A stretch of DNA of 64,000 nt. It comes from Arcobacteraceae bacterium (GTDB taxonomy: Bacteria > Campylobacterota > Campylobacteria > Campylobacterales > Arcobacteraceae). The translations under genes were made by a program, and so were the position numbers. Location: assembly GCA_021107755.1 (NCBI GenBank), contig JAIOSF010000025.1, forward strand, positions 1 to 64,000, written 5' to 3'. Below the pieces are notes generated by a model that searched no databases, was not told where the DNA came from, and worked only from the letters and a program-made list of their open reading frames with translations. Numbering within the stretch: position 1 is the first letter of the stretch; each line of letters begins with the position of its first letter. Positions 34,362 to 43,263 of the stretch are shown here, one piece after another.

Positions 34362-35707
34362 TGAATATAAAAGCTATCGATCTCTATCTTCAAAAGCTTA
34401 AAAATGGTGTAAAAGATGAACACAAGATTGATGATGCAGATTTAGCTGATTATTTAGAAGATGTAAAACAAAAAGATGAAGAGAAGTTTTTTGAGTATCT
34501 AAACTCTTTACCATTAAAAATTCGTGCTGAAACTTTTATTGAGTTACCTACACCTTTTCAAGTTGATTTAATTTTAAAATATGATGCACAAGGTTTGGCA
34601 GATATTATAACTGTTTTAGATAGTGATGATGCAACTGACCTTTTTATCGCAATCACGAAAACAGACAAAGAGAAAGAGGAAGAGGTATTTTCTCTTTTAA
34701 GTGATACAAAACAAAAAACTATTGAAAAGCTTATAACTTATGAAAAGGATGAAGCTGGTTCTTTGATGCAAACAGAGATACTGAAAGTTTCAAATACCAG
34801 AACTGTATTGTATGCAATAGAAAAACTTGCAAAACTAAAAGAGGATGGAATAGGAGCAGTTCAAAGTGTTTTCGTTACAGATGATACGGGTAGATTATTA
34901 AAATCAATACCAATTGATGATTTAATATTAGAAAAAAATGAACGAACTTTTGATGAGATATTAGATAAGTTTCCTCAGTCTTATTATGTTACTTCCCATG
35001 ATGCAGTAGATAGTGTTGTAAATATTATTGAAAAATATGACTTAACTACATTGGCTGTTGTAGATAGAATGGGACATCTTATAGGGAGAATCACCCATGA
35101 TGATGTTGTTGATATTATGCAAGAAAGAGCAACGCAACAAATTTATAATCTCAACCAATTAGCTGCTGATGAACATATCTCCGAAGAGTTTTCAAAAACA
35201 ACAAAGACAAGAGCAATATGGCTTACTATAAATCTAATAAATGCAGTGATCGCTTCTTTTGTTATAGGTTTGTTTGAACATACCCTTGACGCAATAGTTG
35301 CATTAGCTGTTTTGATGCCCATTGTTGCAAATATGGCAGGAACTGCATCTGTACAAACTATGACTGTAATAGTAAGACAAATGGGGATAGGGGAGATTAC
35401 TTTTGAACACTTAAAACCGGTATTAAAAAAAGAGTTAAATATCTCTTTAATCAATGGACTTTTATTTGCTGTGTTGAGTTTTTCTATAGCACAGTTTTGG
35501 TTTTCAGAAGTACTTATATCTATCTCAATAGGACTTTCAATGTTTATAAGTTTTGTGTTCGCTGGTATTTTAGGAACAACTGTACCGATGTTTCTAAAAA
35601 AAGTTCATTTAGACCCAGCAGTTGCTAGTTCAGTTGTTGTGATTACACTTGTTGATATTATTGGTTTTTTTAGCTTTTTATGGTTAGCAGAAATAATAAT
35701 GCTATAA
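34361..35707 (+). CDS. mgtE: MgtE magnesium transporter
   Basis: A 448-aa protein with the MgtE order: N-terminal helical domain, a CBS pair (about residues 130-255) and a C-terminal membrane domain of five helices (from about 285), including the PIVANMAGTAS motif near 325 that lines the pore. MgtE lets magnesium in and closes when internal magnesium is high. Its ATG overlaps the pgk stop. Kinases and enolase need magnesium, which may explain its place in the glycolysis operon; that is inference. Confidence 0.92.
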   Translation: MNIKAIDLYLQKLKNGVKDEHKIDDADLADYLEDVKQKDEEKFFEYLNSLPLKIRAETFIELPTPFQVDLILKYDAQGLADIITVLDSDDATDLFIAITKTDKEKEEEVFSLLSDTKQKTIEKLITYEKDEAGSLMQTEILKVSNTRTVLYAIEKLAKLKEDGIGAVQSVFVTDDTGRLLKSIPIDDLILEKNERTFDEILDKFPQSYYVTSHDAVDSVVNIIEKYDLTTLAVVDRMGHLIGRITHDDVVDIMQERATQQIYNLNQLAADEHISEEFSKTTKTRAIWLTINLINAVIASFVIGLFEHTLDAIVALAVLMPIVANMAGTASVQTMTVIVRQMGIGEITFEHLKPVLKKELNISLINGLLFAVLSFSIAQFWFSEVLISISIGLSMFISFVFAGILGTTVPMFLKKVHLDPAVASSVVVITLVDIIGFFSFLWLAEIIML

Positions 35708-35716
35708 TAAGAATAA

Positions 35717-35749
35717 TATAACTGTTTTGTAACTATAGTGTGTTACAAT
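35717..35749 (+). promoter_or_regulatory. Pho-box-like promoter of the DUF4912-GH57 operon
   Basis: Plus strand: TATAAC (35717-35722), 5 bp, TGTAAC (35728-35733), 10 bp, TACAAT (35744-35749). The upstream half-site is the weakest of the set. The -10 falls inside a longer open frame starting at 35738, which supports the later start at 35771. Confidence 0.6.
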
Positions 35750-35770
35750 AGCGAATATGTAGGGGGTATT

Positions 35771-36391
35771 ATGGATAATCAGTTGATAAAAGATAGTTTA
35801 GAATCAGGTAGCTTTTCTAGCAGCACTCATGCTATTGAAACAATATCATTTGATAGTGCACAAGTTGTACAAAAAGAATATTCAATACCCCAGAGGTATT
35901 ACAAAGATCAGTTAGTGCTATTACCAATAAATAGTAAAAAGTTTTATATCTATTGGGAATTTACAAATAACTTATTGGAACAATTTGAAATAGAATATGC
36001 AACACAAATACAATTTAAAGTGATAGATAATCAATCACATATCATTAAAGAGATTGATTGTCTAGGTGAAGTTGGTGAATATTTTGTAAATGATTTACAG
36101 TATACAACAAAGATAAGAGTCGTTGCTGGATATTATAAAGATGATACCTTTGTAGAGATAATGTGTTCTAATAGAATCGGTGCTTTTAATACACAAATTA
36201 ATTATAAAGAGAAAGATAAGTTAGTATATCTTAAAAAAGAAAAAGGGTTTACTGAAATTATCCGTGCATCTTTACAGCACTTTACTATTGGAATGTCATC
36301 GGCATCTTATCTAAAAGAGATAGAGAGATTACAAGAGGTTTCAAAATCATCTCAAAATATATTCTCTTCACATACTCTAGGGGGGAAATAA
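35771..36391 (+). CDS. DUF4912-domain protein
   Basis: A 206-aa protein with a central DUF4912-like region (about 50-140: LLPINSKKFYIYWEFTNN and later IRVVAGYY), which looks like a beta-rich carbohydrate-binding-type fold. DUF4912 genes often sit beside GH57 branching enzymes, as here (1 bp upstream). It may help to bind or present glucan. The ATG at 35771 has AGGGGG just upstream; an earlier frame start would lie upstream of the predicted transcript. Confidence 0.75.
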   Translation: MDNQLIKDSLESGSFSSSTHAIETISFDSAQVVQKEYSIPQRYYKDQLVLLPINSKKFYIYWEFTNNLLEQFEIEYATQIQFKVIDNQSHIIKEIDCLGEVGEYFVNDLQYTTKIRVVAGYYKDDTFVEIMCSNRIGAFNTQINYKEKDKLVYLKKEKGFTEIIRASLQHFTIGMSSASYLKEIERLQEVSKSSQNIFSSHTLGGK

Positions 36392-36392
36392 T

Positions 36393-37973
36393 ATGTTAAA
36401 AGGTTATTGGGTTCCAGTACTACATTCACATTTACCATTTGTAAAACATCCTAATTATGAATACTTTTTAGAAGAGCATTGGTTGTTTGAAGCTATTAGT
36501 GAGTGCTATATTCCTTTATTGAAAAATTTAAAAAGATTGTATGATGAGGGGATTGATTTTAGACTTACTATTTCTGTTACTCCACCACTAGCAGAGATGC
36601 TTGATGATAGACATCTTATGGAAAAATATGAAAGATATCTTGATAGACAGATTGAATTAGGAAACAAAGAGTGTCAAAGAACACAAGATGATGAGGTTTA
36701 TAAAGGGATTGCAAACTTTTATAATGACAAGTTTGTAGAGATAAAAGAGTTTTTTACAGATTTTTTGCAAAGAAATGTTCTCAATGGATATAGATTTTTC
36801 AATGATTTGGGAAAAATAGAGGTTATCACTTGTGGTGCTACCCATGGATTTTTACCACTTTTAAGTGTAAATGAAAAAGCTGTAGAGGTGCAAATAGAAG
36901 TTGCAGTTGCATCTCATAAAAAACATTTCAAAAAACCACCAAAAGGGATTTGGCTTCCTGAGTGTGCTTATTACGATAGACTTGATAAAATTTTAAAAGA
37001 GAATGGGATTGAGTTTTTCTTTGTGGATTCTCACTCTTTAGTATATGGGGAACCGACAGCTTTAAATGGTGTATATGCACCTGTATATACAGAATATGCA
37101 GTTGCCGCTTTTGCAAGAGATCCACACTCAGCCAAACAAGTTTGGAGTTCAAAAGAGGGGTATCCTGGAGATGTTAACTATAGAGATTTTTATAGAGATA
37201 TTGGATATGACTTAGAGTATGATTATATCAAAGATTATATAGACCCAGATGGTACGAGAGTTTTTACAGGCTACAAGTACCATAAAATCACAGGTGAAAC
37301 AGACTATAAAGAAGTGTATGACCCTTATGTAGCAAGTGAAATAACAAAATCACATGCAGCCGATTTTCACTATAAAAGAGAGCAACAGTTTGAGCACTTA
37401 GGAAAATATATGGATAGAACTCCTATGGTTGTATCTCCTTATGATGCAGAACTATTTGGACATTGGTGGTTTGAAGGTCCAGATTTTTTATATAATCTTT
37501 TTAAAGAGATTAGTGATAAGCATATATTTAAAGCAGTAACACCAGTGGAATACTTAACTATGTATCCACAAAATCAAGTGATAAATCCCAGTGCATCTTC
37601 TTGGGGAGATGAGGGGTATTATGATGTGTGGTTAAATGAGGGGAACTCATGGATATATAGACATCTTCATAATATGGCAGATGATATTATAAATCTTGCA
37701 AATACTTATCATAATGGTGCAGATTTTAATACCACAAGACTATTAAACCAAATGACAAAAGAGTTACTTCTCGCACAAAGTAGTGACTGGGCATTTCTAG
37801 TGACAACTAAAACAGCAGTTGAGTATAGTGAACAAAGAACAAAAGAGCATATCGCAAATTTTCAAACTCTGAAAAATATGATAAATGGAGATATTGACTT
37901 TAATTTATTAGAAGAGTTAGAGTACAAAAATTCTATTTTTAGTTTTATAGATTATAGGGTTTTTGCATCGTAG
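36393..37973 (+). CDS. GH57 1,4-alpha-glucan branching enzyme-like protein
   Basis: A 526-aa GH57 protein. The catalytic Glu is in GIWLPECAYY near residue 190 and the Asp in SPYDAELFGHWWFEGP near 350. It starts with VPVLHSHLPFVKHP, as in thermophilic GH57 branching enzymes, and ends in the DUF1957-type helical domain (about 420-520). It cuts an alpha-1,4 chain and reattaches it through alpha-1,6 bonds, shaping glycogen. It follows the DUF4912 gene by 1 bp and shares its Pho-box-like promoter. No GH13 branching enzyme is present in the window, so this is probably the working one. Confidence 0.88.
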   Translation: MLKGYWVPVLHSHLPFVKHPNYEYFLEEHWLFEAISECYIPLLKNLKRLYDEGIDFRLTISVTPPLAEMLDDRHLMEKYERYLDRQIELGNKECQRTQDDEVYKGIANFYNDKFVEIKEFFTDFLQRNVLNGYRFFNDLGKIEVITCGATHGFLPLLSVNEKAVEVQIEVAVASHKKHFKKPPKGIWLPECAYYDRLDKILKENGIEFFFVDSHSLVYGEPTALNGVYAPVYTEYAVAAFARDPHSAKQVWSSKEGYPGDVNYRDFYRDIGYDLEYDYIKDYIDPDGTRVFTGYKYHKITGETDYKEVYDPYVASEITKSHAADFHYKREQQFEHLGKYMDRTPMVVSPYDAELFGHWWFEGPDFLYNLFKEISDKHIFKAVTPVEYLTMYPQNQVINPSASSWGDEGYYDVWLNEGNSWIYRHLHNMADDIINLANTYHNGADFNTTRLLNQMTKELLLAQSSDWAFLVTTKTAVEYSEQRTKEHIANFQTLKNMINGDIDFNLLEELEYKNSIFSFIDYRVFAS

Positions 37974-38172
37974 AGTAGGGGAGTTTACAACTCTCTCTTA
38001 AATGTTTTATCTAAAATAGAAGTTTTTAATGCTTTTATGTTATTCATTTTCTTCACTTTTAGAGTTTATAATATCAATATTTCTATCAATTTAGGAATTG
38101 AACATGTAGTCTATATATTTTCATTTATGATGTAGTTATAAGTTGCTCCATCAGTTTTAGCGTATTCATTTT

Positions 38173-40197
38173 TTATTTATTGGGAATGTCTTTAAAATAC
38201 TTATTTAAAATATTTTTTTGAAGTTCATCACATTCTCTAATAAACCCAATTACTCTATCTTTATAACCTTTTAAAATTCTGTCTCCCACAAAACTTAACA
38301 TACCTTTGTTGTTATAATGCTTCAATGTTTCATCATAGTTCTTTGAAGTACACAAAGCATCCAATAATTGAATATGTTCGTCATAAAATTGCTTGGGAGG
38401 TAATTGTTTTATTTCATTTGTAAGCTGTTCTTTTAACTTTTCAGGGTCTGATGATTTGCCAACTAAACTATTCAAGATTTTATCTACTTTAAATCTTGTA
38501 TATTCCATCGCTTGCTTGTCTTTCGATTCTTGAATTTTTACAAAAATTTGTTCTTTTGCAGAATTATAATCTTTCTCAGTAGCATGAACTTGAGATTTTA
38601 TATGTTTTAATATTTCATCATCACAAAGAATATTTTCCACTTCCATTACATCAAGCGTATAAATCTTACTTCTATTCCATGCTGTAATTTCTTCAGTTTC
38701 ATAAAAATCTTTATCAATTATTGCAATTGCTCCTAGATTAAAAAGTGCATGATTTTCATTAAAAGATTTACAGTAATCTATGGCTTTTTGGTGTCCACCA
38801 GTTGGTATAATTGTAAAGTTTTTAAATAAAATAGAATACAGTTTATAATCATAACTATCTTTTTGACCTTCACAAAATAAAATATTTTTTTTACTTCCTA
38901 CAAGTTCAACTATTAACTCCTGAGGTAATACATCATCAGTCGGAATCTCAATATATTCCCAATTAGAAGGTGGAATATATTTTTTTATCCAAAGTATTTT
39001 TGCTTGAGTTCTACCTATTGCAAAACTTGGATTATGAGAGAGATATACAAATTGACAATCACTTCTTTCTCTTTCAAGTTTATCCCACAGCTTATTTACA
39101 ATAGACATATTAAGATGATTTTCTGGCTCATCAACAATAATATAACCATCTTTTTCAACCAATAATACACTTGCGATACAGTAAAATATATTTTTTTCAC
39201 CATCACTTAATCCCATAAAATTATACTCTTGCCCAGATTCTGATTTTGCTTTTATATTACCTTGCCCATCATAATCTAATTTAATATGTAATATAATACT
39301 TTGCCATATACTTATTACATCTTCTAATATAGAATTTTCTTTACTAAATCCATCCGTACTATAATTTTTATGAGTATTATTTGCAACTTCTTGATGTTCT
39401 GCTATTAAATAGTTTATCATCTGTCCAAATTCACTGTTTGCAAATCTCATATCATTTATATCTTTATATAATTTATCATGGGTATGACTCTGTGTAAAAT
39501 CAGCGTGTGCCTGAGCTTTTAAGGGGATACTGCTATTATTTTGAATACCAAATGTTTTTTGAGCAGGTATAACTGCTACAAAAGAACTGAATTGACTTTT
39601 TATATTATTTTTTATTCTACGAGAAAATGTACTTTTACCAGAACCATTAGCACCTATTAATACTAAATTTTCATTTCTATTCTTTAGTAAATCAAAAAAA
39701 TCTATTATAGATAATGATTGAGAAGTTGCATCTAAAATTTCTTTTATACCTTGAATGGATTGTAAAAAATTACTTCGTATGTTATGGTCAACATTCATAA
39801 TTTGTTCATTGTCTATTAGCTTTTGTACATCTAAATTTTTATTATAATTATTTAGATTTTCTAAGTATTGCAATTGCTGAGGTAACTTATTGTTAATTGA
39901 GAGTTGTCTGTTTAATAATTCAACATATTTTTCTATAAAAGCTGTATTTTCTAACTCATTGCTTAGTTTCTTAAGTGCTTCTTTAATTTGTTCAATTTCG
40001 ATTTTCATAATATTTTGCACTGAATTATCATAGTGAGTAGGATTTTGAGAATAGTTTTGAGAGTTTGAAAATGAAAAATAATGAGCAGTTATTTTCTTTA
40101 TAAATTCACTATTTGTATTCCAATAGTTTTTAAGTTCCACGATTTTTTCAATGTACTCAATTCTTTTTTTTATTTTCTCTAATACTTCTTTTTTCAT
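38173..40197 (-). CDS. AAA-ATPase with C-terminal DUF4435 (TOPRIM-like), OLD/PARIS-type defence protein
   Basis: A 674-aa protein. About 175 helical or coiled-coil residues precede Walker A, IGANGSGKST near residue 182. Further on come the ABC-type signature LSDGEKN near 330, Walker B YIIVDEPENHL near 350 and the switch SHNPS. After about residue 440 comes a DUF4435-like TOPRIM region: FCEGQKDSYDYKL, IPTGGHQKA and IIDKDF, with the acidic metal-binding residues kept. This layout recalls OLD nucleases and merged PARIS (AriA-AriB) proteins, but the long N-terminal extension is not typical of AriA. It lies in an insert with an Abi_2 remnant and a toxin-antitoxin pair, which supports a defence role. 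Confidence 0.72.
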   Translation of the reverse strand: MKKEVLEKIKKRIEYIEKIVELKNYWNTNSEFIKKITAHYFSFSNSQNYSQNPTHYDNSVQNIMKIEIEQIKEALKKLSNELENTAFIEKYVELLNRQLSINNKLPQQLQYLENLNNYNKNLDVQKLIDNEQIMNVDHNIRSNFLQSIQGIKEILDATSQSLSIIDFFDLLKNRNENLVLIGANGSGKSTFSRRIKNNIKSQFSSFVAVIPAQKTFGIQNNSSIPLKAQAHADFTQSHTHDKLYKDINDMRFANSEFGQMINYLIAEHQEVANNTHKNYSTDGFSKENSILEDVISIWQSIILHIKLDYDGQGNIKAKSESGQEYNFMGLSDGEKNIFYCIASVLLVEKDGYIIVDEPENHLNMSIVNKLWDKLERERSDCQFVYLSHNPSFAIGRTQAKILWIKKYIPPSNWEYIEIPTDDVLPQELIVELVGSKKNILFCEGQKDSYDYKLYSILFKNFTIIPTGGHQKAIDYCKSFNENHALFNLGAIAIIDKDFYETEEITAWNRSKIYTLDVMEVENILCDDEILKHIKSQVHATEKDYNSAKEQIFVKIQESKDKQAMEYTRFKVDKILNSLVGKSSDPEKLKEQLTNEIKQLPPKQFYDEHIQLLDALCTSKNYDETLKHYNNKGMLSFVGDRILKGYKDRVIGFIRECDELQKNILNKYFKDIPNK

Positions 40198-40208
40198 GTT
40201 TATGTTCC

Positions 40209-40580
40209 TTATCCCAGCATCTCTAAATCTTCCCAGTCATCCATAAATCCAATAGCATTTTATCTACATTTGGATAATTATGAAGTAGCTGTTGAATTTT
40301 TCTTTAAACTTAACTTCACCAATACAAGTCAATATGTACTCTATAACACTCAAAGCAAAAAATATTTTGTCGTTCATATAAACAGTGCGTGGTAAGTTGC
40401 TTTTTTCATCGACAATTGTTTTATTTATTTTTTAAAACTTTCTAGTTTATTAGGAACTACAATCTTAACACCCAATGTTTTGTTTCAACATCTACTATGA
40501 TGGGCACAAATATTTCGTAAAACAGACAATGAATGAAGCCAATTTTTAAATGCTATATTATCGATGCCTCATTTTAATAT
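40209..40580 (-). pseudogene. Abi_2 (AbiD/AbiF-like) abortive infection gene remnant
   Basis: On the minus strand three frames together give the C-terminal part of an Abi_2 protein: NWLHSLSVLRNICAHHSR, then an in-frame TGA and TAA, then NDKIFFALSVIEYIL, then frame changes to LLHNYPNV and a final MDDWEDLEMLG. The RNxCAHHSR motif followed by the NKxxG strand is diagnostic of Abi_2. At least one in-frame stop and two frameshifts break it, and the N-terminal half is missing. It lies 11 bp from the AAA-DUF4435 start. This fills most of the 500-bp stretch that otherwise has no gene. Confidence 0.75.
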
Positions 40581-40661
40581 TACAATTATTTTTATTTTAT
40601 TGATATAAATTTTATCTAAAACTCTATTTACTTTAGATTTTTAAAGAGAAGTTATAAAAAG

Positions 40662-40699
40662 TATGGTAAAATATGGTAAATAATAAAAAGGTTACCGTA
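40662..40699 (+). promoter_or_regulatory. Repeats upstream of the toxin-antitoxin pair, probable autoregulatory operator
   Basis: TATGGTAAA occurs twice 10 bp apart (40662-40670 and 40672-40680), and an inverted copy with one mismatch (TTACCGTA, 40692-40699) abuts the start codon. Ribbon-helix-helix antitoxins often bind such repeats to repress their own operon. Confidence 0.6.
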
Positions 40700-40914
40700 T
40701 GACTAAAAAAATGACAGTTACTTTAGAAGATAGTTTAATAGAAGAGTTAAGTACTCTAGCAACACAAACAGGAAAGAAAAAAGCTCAAGTAGTAAGAGAA
40801 GCTTTACAAGATTATTTTGATGTAAATGAAGTAACTACGACAGTACAAGAGTATAAAATGGGTACATTAAAAACTGTATTGCATAAAGATGTAAGAGCTT
40901 CACTTGGCTTATGA
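40699..40914 (+). CDS. Ribbon-helix-helix antitoxin
   Basis: A 71-aa protein with an N-terminal ribbon-helix-helix (MTVTLEDSLIEELSTLATQTG then KAQVVREALQDYF), as in CopG/RelB-type antitoxins. The C-terminal part would bind and block the toxin. AAAGG lies 7 nt before the ATG. It overlaps the toxin gene by 11 bp, the usual arrangement for type II pairs. Confidence 0.85.
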   Translation: MTKKMTVTLEDSLIEELSTLATQTGKKKAQVVREALQDYFDVNEVTTTVQEYKMGTLKTVLHKDVRASLGL

Positions 40915-41158
40915 TATCCAATATGATCCAAAAGCTGTAAAACAACTACAAAAATTAAATAAAAGTATAGCATCTGATATACTAGATGGTATAGAAGAGT
41001 TTGCTTCTAATCCCATACTTACAAAAATAAAAAAGTTAAAGACTCCTTTTGATGGAGCATATCGACTTCGTATTGGAGATTATCGAGTAGTTTTTTATCA
41101 AGAAGATAATTTAATGCTTATATCTAAAATTGCTCATAGAAAACAAGTTTATATTTAA
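40904..41158 (+). CDS. RelE/ParE-superfamily toxin
   Basis: An 84-aa RelE-like protein: opening YDIQYDPKAVKQLQKL, the central LKTPFDGAYRLRIGDYRVVF and the closing KIAHRKQVYI, which carry the basic and aromatic residues typical of RelE ribosome-dependent mRNA nucleases. The start is TTG at 40904, inside the antitoxin gene; no ATG in this frame would give the N-terminal strand. A perfect hairpin follows the stop. Confidence 0.85.
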   Translation: MAYDIQYDPKAVKQLQKLNKSIASDILDGIEEFASNPILTKIKKLKTPFDGAYRLRIGDYRVVFYQEDNLMLISKIAHRKQVYI

Positions 41159-41197
41159 AAGCTTAAAGTGTATTTTGACACTTTAAGCTTTTATCTT
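41159..41197. terminator. Bidirectional terminator between the toxin gene and the GH57 gene
   Basis: A perfect 13-bp stem (41159-41171 with 41178-41190) and a 6-base loop, with T-runs on both sides when read on each strand. It separates the convergent defence and GH57 units. Confidence 0.88.
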
Positions 41198-43200
41198 ATC
41201 TCTAGTTGTAGTGAGTTTTGTTCTGTTTTTGTAAATGGATGAACAAACCCAAAAGTCAGACCTTGGTTTGTTAAATCAACACCTTGTTCACTTTGACTTA
41301 CACTATTAAGAGGAAAGATGATTATCTCAATCTCTTTTTCAAAACTAAAAATCAAAGTTTTCTCTAAATAACTATCATAAATTTCTAAACATCGTGTTGT
41401 TAAAGTATATGGTTCGCTTTTAAGTTCTTCTGTAATAATCATACCATTAAAAGTAAGGTTTTCTAAGCTAGCAAAGTGAAGATTCCACTCTTGGATATAT
41501 TGTAGCGGTGTTTCAAATTCAGTATCAATAGATATATCAACACTGATTGTATTTTTAACAAATTTATATTTTTTTTCTAATGAAGTTTCATATTTTTTAT
41601 CTGTGAAAATTCCACCAGCTCTTGTAAGTGTTAATGTTTTTGCTTTATATTTTTTTAGTTTATACGGTTGATTTGCAAAATCTGATAACTCATGAAAACT
41701 ACTATTATAAAAATCTATTGCAGTAGTATCACTAGGCACTATATGATCAATAGCAGACTTCTTAAAGTACCAATCAGTGATTAAAGAGATATCTTCATCT
41801 ACTATGAGTTTATTGTCGTGAATTGTAGCTATATCATTACTAGTAGGAAGAGAAGTTGTTAATTCTTCCTCCTTATTTATTTCTATTTTACTATGATATG
41901 CTTCTTCATATCTAGTAAGGGTATTTTGAAGATTGAAATTTTTCTCTAAAATATCTAGTTCAAATATTTGTCCACCATTTTTTAAAGAGATAATAGTTAA
42001 AAGTTCACTTGTGTTGTATTTATACTCTTCATAACCATCAAAATCTATATCAAGTTTTTCTCTTTTAGATGGGATTAGTTTCTCACATTCTATGATATAT
42101 TTAAAAGCATTATCTCGTAAGTTTGGCAAATAGACACCACCAAAAACACCATGCCATAGTACATCATTACATTGAGCTTTATAGAGTGCATCTTTATATT
42201 TTAGTTGAGTATCTTGTTTTTTTGAGAGCTCAATATATCTTTTGTGTATCCAGTTACTCTCTTGATATTTTGTTAGAAAGTTTTTCCATGTTCCACCTCT
42301 GATAAACTGATGTGCTTCTGGATTATTTTCTAAAAGATGTTCTAAAGCAAGAGTATCGTTACTTGTCATTGACCACTCACCCATTTCAAAGTAAGAAACA
42401 GTAGGGAGATAACTTAAAGCTATAGGGGGATTATTTGTATAAAACTCTTCAAATGTATCTACACTAATTTTTTCATTTGCTAATGTTTGTGCAAAAAAAT
42501 CTCTCAACCAATTTTTTTCATATACTGTTTCATAAGTTTTTGGCCAGATACCAAACTTTTCACCATCATCAAAAATGATTGCTCCGTTTTTCCCATCAAG
42601 ATTTGAAAATGATTCTAAAATATTTTCTGTTTTTTCTAAACTATAAAAAGGGATTGCATATCTTAAAGCTTGGTTTATAGGAAATAGGGCGATACTCTCT
42701 CCACTATCTTCTGTTAAAAAATATCCATTAAGATTTTCAGTTTTTACACCACTTGTAAGAAGATGATAATCATCTACTACTACATATTGGATCCCACACT
42801 TTTTTAAATCTTTGATAATAGAATTATCCCACACACGCTCAGTTAGCCATAGCCCTTTTGGTTGTTGGTTAAAATGTTTTTTAATATAGTTACTGAGTTT
42901 TTTTATTTGACCAACTCTATCAACTGAAGGTATAGCACTTAAAACTGGTTCATAATATCCACCTGTAAAAAATTCTAATTGACTTGATAGAGATTTTATT
43001 AAAGAGAAAAGTTCTTCATCATGTTTTTCGATATATTCTAAAAGCCAACCACTATAGTGAATAGAGCATTTAAACTGAGGAAACTCTTTTAAAATTTTAA
43101 AGAATGGCTTATAAGATTTTTCGATTGCTTCTTCTAAAACCCAATCAAAATTATCAACTGGTTGATGGCAATGTATACCAAAGAGTAGAGATGTTTTCAT
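41191..43200 (-). CDS. GH57 4-alpha-glucanotransferase-like protein
   Basis: A 669-aa GH57 protein close in length to the Thermococcus litoralis 4-alpha-glucanotransferase (659 aa). It starts with LLFGIHCHQPVDNF; the catalytic Glu is in GLWLTERVW near residue 125, and the Asp in IIFDDGEKFGIWP near 215. The C-terminal half is beta-rich (DUF1925/1926-like). It moves alpha-1,4-glucan pieces between chains and can work with a phosphorylase. It follows the DHOD-like gene with a 63-bp gap and may be read from the PFOR promoter; no own Pho-box-like site was found. Confidence 0.88.
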   Translation of the reverse strand: MKTSLLFGIHCHQPVDNFDWVLEEAIEKSYKPFFKILKEFPQFKCSIHYSGWLLEYIEKHDEELFSLIKSLSSQLEFFTGGYYEPVLSAIPSVDRVGQIKKLSNYIKKHFNQQPKGLWLTERVWDNSIIKDLKKCGIQYVVVDDYHLLTSGVKTENLNGYFLTEDSGESIALFPINQALRYAIPFYSLEKTENILESFSNLDGKNGAIIFDDGEKFGIWPKTYETVYEKNWLRDFFAQTLANEKISVDTFEEFYTNNPPIALSYLPTVSYFEMGEWSMTSNDTLALEHLLENNPEAHQFIRGGTWKNFLTKYQESNWIHKRYIELSKKQDTQLKYKDALYKAQCNDVLWHGVFGGVYLPNLRDNAFKYIIECEKLIPSKREKLDIDFDGYEEYKYNTSELLTIISLKNGGQIFELDILEKNFNLQNTLTRYEEAYHSKIEINKEEELTTSLPTSNDIATIHDNKLIVDEDISLITDWYFKKSAIDHIVPSDTTAIDFYNSSFHELSDFANQPYKLKKYKAKTLTLTRAGGIFTDKKYETSLEKKYKFVKNTISVDISIDTEFETPLQYIQEWNLHFASLENLTFNGMIITEELKSEPYTLTTRCLEIYDSYLEKTLIFSFEKEIEIIIFPLNSVSQSEQGVDLTNQGLTFGFVHPFTKTEQNSLQLEIR

Positions 43201-43263
43201 GTTTTTCCTTATGAATTAAATAGTATCATAATAAGTTTTTTGACATATCAGTGTAATGAGAAA

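Noticed and set aside
35738-35770. Earlier start of the DUF4912 gene
   Set aside because: The predicted -10 hexamer lies inside this stretch, and AGGGGG precedes the ATG at 35771.
37974-38172. Search for a gene or att site in the 199-bp gap before the AAA-DUF4435 gene
   Set aside because: Only a short weak stem (GAGTT/AACTC) after the GH57 stop is visible; no direct repeat matching the other end of the insert was found.
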